A stretch of 64,000 bases of DNA from the NCBI GenBank assembly GCA_023374025.1, contig SIJG01000046.1:336707-400706 (forward strand), written 5' to 3'. This document shows, one piece after another, positions 57,224 through 64,000 of this stretch. The notes below the pieces were generated by a model that worked only from the letters and a program-made list of their open reading frames with translations, was not told where the DNA came from and searched no databases. The translations under genes and the position numbers were made by a program. This DNA is from Heterodera schachtii (Eukaryota; Nematoda; Chromadorea; Rhabditida; Heteroderidae). Within the stretch, counting starts at the first letter, position 1, and every line of letters starts with the position of its first letter.

Positions 57224-58155
57224 TGCACACAGAATTGACGTAACCTTTTAGATAAACACTTAATAAAGCCAATTTGTTTGTCCGTACCTCGGCTTTAAGT
57301 AATCATTCATTAATGGATGAGCAAAATGAGACCATTTTTTGTTGTGCATCAAAAACTCAACAAAATTAAAAATACATAAATCAAATCAAAAATAATAAAA
57401 ATAATATTTAAAAGGCCACAAAATTGCTGTATAGTAAAGTGTTAACAAAAATCGATAATGAGAGAGAGAGAGTGGGGGAGCGAGAGAGAGAGAGAGAGAG
57501 CAAAGACGGACAGACAAAAATTGATGGCACACAATCGATTGAACATCATTTCAAAAATTAATGTAAAACAAAAATAATATTGCAAAAAACTATTAAAACA
57601 AACAAATTAATAATAACATTTTAGAAGGGAACAAAAGGATAGAGAGGGAAGGAAAAGTGGGCTTACAATTTTAAGTTTTTACGACTGAAATTGAAAAAAA
57701 TAAAAAATTGTAAGCCCAACAGATGAACAGAAAAAATATAAAACAAACTCAAAAATAAGACGTCGCCTGAAGCACAAAAAATCATTGATAAGTGATACGA
57801 TTGATGAAATGAAGTAGTAGTGGGAAAAAAGACACATTTGAGTAGCAAAAAAAGAAGGATTAAAACGAAATTAGTTGCCAATTAATTAATTAGGTAATTA
57901 AAAAATTAATTACGAATGAATATTTGCCCCGTCATATTTAGTAATACAAAATGCCAAATTAGCAATTTTTCTGAAGGACCCAAACTTTTTGGCATTTTGC
58001 AAATATAAATAGAAAATTTGTGAATGGCTTTTTGTTGCTCGCTTCGGATTGGAATTGACTGTGACTGCTTGCGCTTGAGCTGCTGATCCGTTCGTCTGCT
58101 GCCGATCACTTCCCTCCGTCTCTTTCTCTGTCCCCGCCCATATTCATTCACACAT
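57224..58155. other. Spacer with GA microsatellite
   Basis: Holds an imperfect GA repeat at about 57,461-57,501 and AT-rich sequence. The GC-rich stretch starting near 58,050 belongs to the open frames described next. Confidence 0.55.
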
Positions 58156-58560
58156 TTACATGATCGAACATCGCGATCGCCCCCCTCCACCGGTGTCCTC
58201 TCGTTCTCTGCCATTCCTCTCGTCCTCTGGCAGTGTTCCGCCCCGCTGTGCTCTCCTCTCCCTCTCCTTCTCTCGTTTCCGCTTGTCCTTGGAGGCGGAA
58301 CCGCCTGCTGCAAAATGTGATAAATTTGTTTTAAAAATTTCTGTATATGCATGAGTTTGATTTTGATAATCAAAGCAAATAGACTTTTTGGTCTTCGACG
58401 GAATGTTCCAGATTTTTTTTTGGATCGACCAAATCTTGTCTTGCCTTATGATTGGTATCATGAGAAAGCCCAGCAGAAAAAATGCTATTAAAGCATATTT
58501 TTGTAGAAAATAAATTCTTTTGAGGAAGGATGGGACAACATGCTTGCTAATTGTAAGCAT
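58156..58560 (-). CDS. Possible membrane-protein exon(s)
   Basis: The minus-strand frame from ATG 58560 encodes a basic start, a membrane segment (ALIAFFLLGFLMIPII) and FDYQNQTHAYTEIF. An acceptor-like TTTTGCAG at about 58,312 then precedes GC-rich, Arg/Glu-rich sequence open in two frames. The N-terminus looks like a type II membrane anchor. No family was recognised, and it could also be an unrelated open frame in a GC-rich region. Confidence 0.35.
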   Translation of the reverse strand: MLTISKHVVPSFLKRIYFLQKYALIAFFLLGFLMIPIIRQDKIWSIQKKIWNIPSKTKKSICFDYQNQTHAYTEIFKTNLSHFAAGGSASKDKRKREKERERRAQRGGTLPEDERNGREREDTGGGGRSRCSIM

Positions 58561-58610
58561 CTGCTCATAAATCTAAACTTAGAGTTAACATGAATATTTG
58601 ACAGCAAGTG

Positions 58611-61600
58611 TTAATAAGTCATAAACTCTACGCCTCTCCCGAAATTTGTCAGCCCAAAAATGTCACCGCTTTTCCTTCCGGACGGCGTCGATGAGCTCAT
58701 CAGCAGCGGGTCACGCGACGACGCGTTCTTGGTGATGTTTCGCGCGTAATTTGTCCCCCGGCGTGCCATTGGATGCGGATGGAATCCGCCGGGCGGATAA
58801 AGCAAATCCTGCGGCTGCGGTTGTTGCGGGTGCTGGGCCGATTGAGAGAAGCGGTGCTTCTTCGGCGTTTCCATCATTGCCATGGCATTCGGTCCGGCGG
58901 CGGCGGCGTTGGCCGAAGTGCCGGAGGGCGGCGGATGAAAGTCAATGGGCGTCGAAGTGAACTTCGGCTTGGGCTCGTCTTCAAAAATTAGATTTTAAAA
59001 TTTTCTTGGCCTTTCATTTTATTAAGTGAATGAAAATTTCATTTATTTAGATTTTTAAAATAATTCGCCATTCTTCGGATGATTGGCTAAATTTATGGAA
59101 AATTTCGGTACCCACTTTTTTAAGTGTAAGTCGTTTCTTTAAAACCGCCGTGAATATTTTTTGACAAAAAAAAATCCACAACGCTCAAAGCTAACTTATT
59201 TATCATTTTCCACATCATTTGACAGCTCTAATTGTTCTAAAATAACCTGCAAATTTGAAAAAAAAAATCATAAACAACCAAAAATATAAGATAGAAAATA
59301 TAACTAAATATGTTCAATTTTGTTGGTTGCATTTTTTTGAATTTGGGCAGGGTTTTTGAAATTTTGCAGGATAATAAAGAAAATTTAAAGCTATTTAACG
59401 AAATGATATAAAAATGTAAATTATATTAATTTTGAGTCATTAAAAAAACGTCGGTTTTTACGAAACTGCCCAATTTTTCCAACTTATAAAATCTGACACT
59501 TAACCAGAGAAACATTTCGGGGGGGGGGGGGGACGAATCTTAGGAGATTTTTGAGAGCTCGGGCCTATCAGAACAATATTCTTGCAAATTTCTTTGTTTT
59601 TCCACACCTCCGGGCGACTTAGAGGTGGAACTGTTGTCGGACGAAGCGGACAGTCTGTGGTGGTGTTGCGGCGGGTGGTGGCGCTGGTGATGGCCATGTG
59701 GGACTTGGCCTTGCTGCAGCAGCGGAAGCGTGGAGGGCGACTCGGCCGAGTAGTAATGGGGCGACGCGGGACTGCTCACTTCGCCCTCCTCCATGTCGTC
59801 GGAGCCCAAATTCCAGCCGTAGTCGCCGGGCACAGCGCCGGCGAAGCCATGCTAAAAAATATATACAATGAAACATAACAATTAATCAGGGGATAAAAAT
59901 ATATTTTAAAATTCGCGTATAACTGATGCTTAAATATTTTATAAAATATTTTTTCAAATAAAATTATAGTAATAAAATCTGAATCATAATTAACCGACCT
60001 TTGGCGTTGTGTAGCCGGACGGACTGTCGCCAGCGGCGCCGCCGCCTCCTCCGCCACCGCCGTGCGCTCGAATCCACTGACTTTTCTTCTTTTGTAGCCA
60101 AAGGCGGAACAGACCCGAGCAAAAAGCTAAAATGAAATTTTTTTAAAATTTTGTTCGAATTTTGCAGCGCTTTAAAATGTTTCCAATATAAAATTTCAAA
60201 AAATCCAAAAATTTAATAATTTTATTAACTTAAGATTAAATTGCAAAATATTTAATGTGTTTTTTTACCGCTTGCCACAACGCGGTCGGTGTGTGCTTCG
60301 ATGTAGTAAAACAGCAGCAAATTGCCGGTCCGAAACTGTTCCGCAAATTTGTTCATCTGATCCTGCTCCCAAGGCGAGAAGTCGTCCTTGTCACAAAGCC
60401 ATTTGCGAAGGACCTGCGAATGTTTTTGAAAATTAAAATTCAATTTTTTAAATTTTCAATTTCGAACCCATTTCCGCCTCTGAGTTTTCAGCTTCATGCG
60501 AAATGCCCATTCCAACCAAAACATCAAATTGCCAAGGTTGACCACAGTGAGAAATGCAAGCATGACCCTGCAAAATTAAATATTATTTATCAAATTAATC
60601 AATTTTTAAATCGGACTGACATTTCAATGTTTTGAAATATTTAATAATTACTTTTAAATAATAATAAATTAAAAGTCTTTTCAAAAGCAAATTGTGACAT
60701 TTCAAATTATATTTTAAGAAAATTAGGGGTCTATTGAAATTTTATTATCATTACGCACCCTTAAAGCTAGCTTTATAAACTGTTTGCTTCTATAGCTAGA
60801 AATGGAATAAGAATTGAATTCCACGATTTTATAGCGCCTAGAATTTACTGGCGCCCAAATGATGGCGCTTAAATGGCAGTGTCTCCAATATTATTCCCAT
60901 GATAAATTGATTTATTAATTTTAATTTCCGTTAATTAATCCCGCGCATTTTGTCCACCATGTGAACAGCGCGGTCCTCTCGTGCCAATTCGCGTCCAAAT
61001 AGCAGCGGTAGGTCAGCGTGTGGGTGTTGCCCAGCGACACGTAGTTGTAGTCGCAGTAAGTGATCCTCGGGATGAGCGGAATGCGCGGCGGACTGCGCTC
61101 CCAGTCGCGCAACGGCCGCTGGAACAGTCGCTGCTGCTGATGCTCATCGACGGCGCCGAGCACAGGCGTAAGGGTGGTGCCATGCCTGAACAGGCGCAAT
61201 TTGAAGCAAAATGAAACAACATTAAAATGGACAGACAATGCAATGAAATTTGGAAAATTTAATTAATTCAAAGCAATAATTATTTAAAAAATTTTAATTA
61301 ATTTAAACCCATAATAAATAAGTACAAACAAAATCAGCTGCAACATATAAAAAATTTAAAATAAATACATTTATAATCAAATCTCATTTTATTTTTAATA
61401 TTGTAATTAAAATAATTTAAAAATTAAATTCTTACCATTCCTTGCGATCCCACCACGCCCGCGCAACGTCCAGGCCCCAGGTACGGTAGCCGGCGCCGAC
61501 CATCAACGGTAGGACGAACATCAGCAGCACAATGGGAGCAAAAACGAGTGAAAGCTCGAAGAAAATGAAGCCTGAAATTAAAAATAATAAAGAAATTTAA

Positions 61601-63443
61601 AAAGTGAAATTAAAAAAAAAAAAAAAATCACCGGCAAATGCACGTGAATAGGTGGCCACTTTGAAATTGTCCGCAATGGTCGGAATGCGCTCGTCCAGCT
61701 TGTCAGTGTCCACTTCCATGATGCCGTCGTTGTCCATCAGCACATTCTGAGACGCGTTCACGACATTGTTGAAATTAATGCCTGAAATTTTTGGAGAAAA
61801 TATTAAAATTTTATTGAAATTGATGCTTCAATTTTTGGAAAATATTATTTAAATTAATTTATATTTGAAACTTATTGCCTTGGTTTTCGAGAAGCAGTGA
61901 CCAAAGAAAACGCGTCATCACGTACATGACGAACACAATGGGCGCCCAAAACCATAGAATCCACTAAAACAGTGATTTGTTTAAATAAAGAATTTTTATT
62001 TAATTAATTGTTATGATCCGCTATTTTTTTTTTTACATTTTTTATCGCTTTTGTCTTGTGCACAAAGTATAAAATTGTTCTCAGTTTTTTGAAATGTTTT
62101 TTTTTTTTTTTTGCATTTTGCAGACCGATAAAAGTTCAGACGAATTTCATTTTACCAAATACGGTATTACAGTATTTGCTAATCCATCCGAAAATTGACC
62201 CGAGTAATACAAAATGCCAATTCGAGAAAATAAACAAAATTTCAAATTTAATATGATCACCCACCTCCGGATTCTTCACTTCCCGCTCCTCGCGCCACCT
62301 GTGCTCGTACGAGAAGGGCTCTTCCGGTGCCACGTAATACCTCTTCGCGGTTTGGCAGTGCCGTTGCGCGTCGTCGTCCAACGTTGTGCCGGACAGATCG
62401 TAGATGGACCCGCTCTTAAAGGAGGGCACACAATTTAATATTTTTTAATTGACAAAAATTAATATATTAATGGCAAAAAAATTTTTATGTAGATAATTTG
62501 TGTCGCAATCTTTATTACGGACCAGGAAAAAACGTCGCCGCCGAAACGTCGCCGGACAAAACGTCGCCGGCCCGAAACGTCGCCGGGACATAACGTCGCC
62601 GCAAAAATTTAGTTAGCTAGCTTAATACGAAAAAAATTCTAGAAAAATTCAAAAAAATGTTTATCAAGAAAATTCAAGGAAATTTGAAAAAACTTTTCAA
62701 GTTTTTTGGTTTTTTCTGGAAATTGAACAAATTTAGTTTTTATTAACAGTTAGATTTTCAAAAAGCTAAAAAGTTTGTTTTTTGAAATTTTGAAAAATAT
62801 TTTTTTGCGGCGACGTTATGTCCCGGCGACGTTTTGTCCGGCGACGTTTTGTCCGGCGACGTTTTGGGGTGTACCCTTTATATTATATATGTTGATCATA
62901 ATATATATTTGAATTGTATTAATATTTGTGAATTACATTAAAAATAATTTTAATATATTTTTAGTTTCTGTGCATGCATAATGAATGATAATTATAAATA
63001 TTAATGTATTGAGTCTTTAAAAAGTCTACGATCGCTCACTCACCCGACAAACTGATTCTTCGAGCGCGATTTTCGATCTGAAATTAGCAAATACGTAAAA
63101 AAAAAACAAAAATAAAACAAATGGATGAATTTAATTAATTTTATGAATTAAATTCAAATAATTCGAAATAGGAATTCTTGTTAGGTTAATAAATAATAAA
63201 TATTTTCTTTATAAATTATTTTTGTGCCCCCCCCCCCCCCCCTCTCTTTTCTGCTCACAATTTTGTCGTCCAAAGGCCGGCGAACACGAGAATGGTGAAG
63301 CCGGGCACAATCCACAGATTGCCCTTGTCCATTTTGTCGCCAATGCCATCCTTCACCAGACCGCGTGCCAACTTCTTCATTCGTCCCCCAATGTGCGTCC
63401 ATCCCTTTCGGAAGATTTCTGTCCCAAGAATGGGTGGAACCAT
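58611..63443 (-). CDS. Innexin-like gap-junction protein with long cytoplasmic tail
   Basis: Four-pass innexin, the channel subunit of invertebrate gap junctions. Start taken at ATG 63443 (MVPPILGTEIFRKGW); exon 1 ends at 63259. TM1: IVPGFTILVFAGLWTTKL. Loop 1 has two Cys (ESVCRSG.. and ..AQRHCQTAKRYYVAPEEPF, about 62,420-62,265). TM2: WILWFWAPIVFVMYVMTRFL (about 61,965-61,880). A cytosolic exon lies at about 61,785-61,635. TM3: SLVFAPIVLLMFVLPLMVGA, then YRTWGLDVARAWWDRKEW (about 61,575-61,440). Loop 2: PRITYCDYNYVSLGNTHTLT and RCYLDANWHER (about 61,195-60,950), the innexin-type C..LGN..C pattern. TM4: VMLAFLTVVNLGNLMFWLEW. The tail includes FRTGNLLLFYYIEAHTDRVV, then Ala/Pro, His/Gln-rich (GHHQRHHPPQHHHR) and Ser/Pro-rich stretches to the stop at 58611. 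Sequence is divergent and the tail is long, which may allow specific regulation. Intron 2 carries a foldback element, and a C tract lies near the first donor. Confidence 0.8.
59519..59532. repeat. 14-bp G tract
   Basis: Homopolymer beside an exon of the innexin tail, within or at the edge of an intron. Confidence 0.85.
62530..62870. mobile_element. Foldback element with AACGTCGCCGG tandem arms
   Basis: The left arm (62,530-62,608) has five tandem copies of an AAACGTCGCCGGACA-like unit. The right arm (about 62,803-62,870) has four copies in inverted orientation (GGCGACGTTTTGTCC). A 190-bp AT-rich, non-coding interior separates them. The arms differ slightly unit by unit but pair over most of their length. 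It lies in an intron of the innexin gene. CTTTAT-like sequence is present just outside both ends but a target duplication is not certain. Confidence 0.92.
63225..63242. repeat. C tract near innexin splice donor
   Basis: C run of about 16 bases followed by TCTCTTTTCTGCTCAC, starting about 15 bases into the first innexin intron. Confidence 0.85.
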
Positions 63444-64000
63444 CGGCAAATTTGGGCGAGAATAAAGCCCAACCACTGAAAATTGGAAAAAAAAAATATA
63501 TTTTTTTAATGTAAAAAGGATGGCATAAGAGAATGGCAAAATAATATATTAATTTAAAAATATTTTAAGAAGGAAAAGAAATAAATTATGACAATTAGAA
63601 TGAAAAATTCAAAGACATGGCAAATATTAATAAACCAAATTTTCTCACAAATTTCATATTTTTATGCAAACTTTCATTTAACTTGAGTTTAGTTTAAATT
63701 AAAACTTAAAAAATATAAACAGGAGTCAGTGTTACTCTCAGTTTTTAAAGGCATTTTCGCCTAATCATAAAAACACTGAAACATAATGGGAGAAGGGACT
63801 CAAAATTTCGTGAATTTTTTAGAAATGACCATCGCTGCACCCGTTATAAATTGTACTCAAATTTATACAATATTTCACCCGAAAACTTAAAAATGAAAAT
63901 GACTCAGATTCATGTTCAACGACAAAAATTTTCTATAGAACATTTAAAAAAATGGGGAGGGGAAGAGGGAAAAGTCTGACTGATCTGATTGGCTAATACA
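63444..64000. other. Upstream region of the innexin gene
   Basis: An acceptor-like TTTTCAG lies just upstream of the start (about 63,480), so a 5' non-coding or coding exon may exist further right. The rest is AT-rich with no recognised feature up to the window edge. Confidence 0.5.

Noticed and set aside
57066..57251. LGTRH repeat protein on the plus strand
   Set aside because: Openness follows from the 15-bp unit; there is no flanking coding signal, start context or splice site.
59582..61214. Plus-strand ORFs rich in Arg/Gly/Val
   Set aside because: Antisense shadows of GC-rich innexin exons.

Overview
The window looks like nuclear DNA of a nematode, most plausibly a plant-parasitic tylenchid (root-knot or cyst type). 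The sequence is strongly AT-rich. Its genes are broken into many short exons with GT-AG introns, and one clear GC-AG intron. Several families are nematode-typical: an innexin, a MATH-BTB protein, a D-amino-acid oxidase, DUF1647-like secreted proteins, and an annexin with a signal peptide of the kind known as a secreted effector in cyst nematodes. Species assignment is inference. No rRNA, credible tRNA, CRISPR or prokaryotic operon was seen.

Layout. 0-1.1 kb: C-rich repeats and a 72-bp direct repeat. 1.5-5.6 kb (+): poly(A) polymerase with an unusual N-terminal coiled-coil extension; 11 exons join in perfect phase. 6.7-9.8 kb (+): FAD-dependent D-amino-acid/D-aspartate oxidase. 10.25-12.76 kb (-): compact MATH-BTB gene, 7 phase-perfect exons. 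13.3-35.4 kb (-): a local family of three DUF1647-like secreted proteins (copies A, C and B) plus an inverted orphan last exon (D). Copy B contains a ~5.3-kb A-rich satellite-like array with higher-order structure inside one intron. 36.5-38.1 kb (+): secreted Cys-rich protein with an acidic stalk and hydrophobic C-terminus. 38.2-40.6 kb: two hAT-type MITEs. 39.6-43.0 kb (-): secreted helical protein. 43.4-44.4 kb (-): unrecognised protein. 46.5-50.2 kb (-): MFS transporter resembling SLC18B1. 50.5-52.3 kb: duplicated non-coding blocks. 53.1-54.7 kb (-): secreted annexin. 55.6-56.3 kb (+): small orphan gene(s). 56.9-58.6 kb (-): uncertain exons. 58.6-63.4 kb (-): innexin with a long His/Gln/Pro-rich tail.

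The genes do not form an operon-like pathway. Several do encode secreted or surface proteins (DUF1647 trio, Cys-rich GPI-like protein, helical protein, annexin). The other main theme is small non-autonomous mobile DNA, mostly inside introns: hAT-type MITEs with 8-bp target duplications, foldback elements whose arms are built of short tandem units, a GC-rich hairpin family tied to G:C homopolymers, and a large A-rich array. Exon calls rest on reading frame, splice consensus and paralogue comparison; no search was run.
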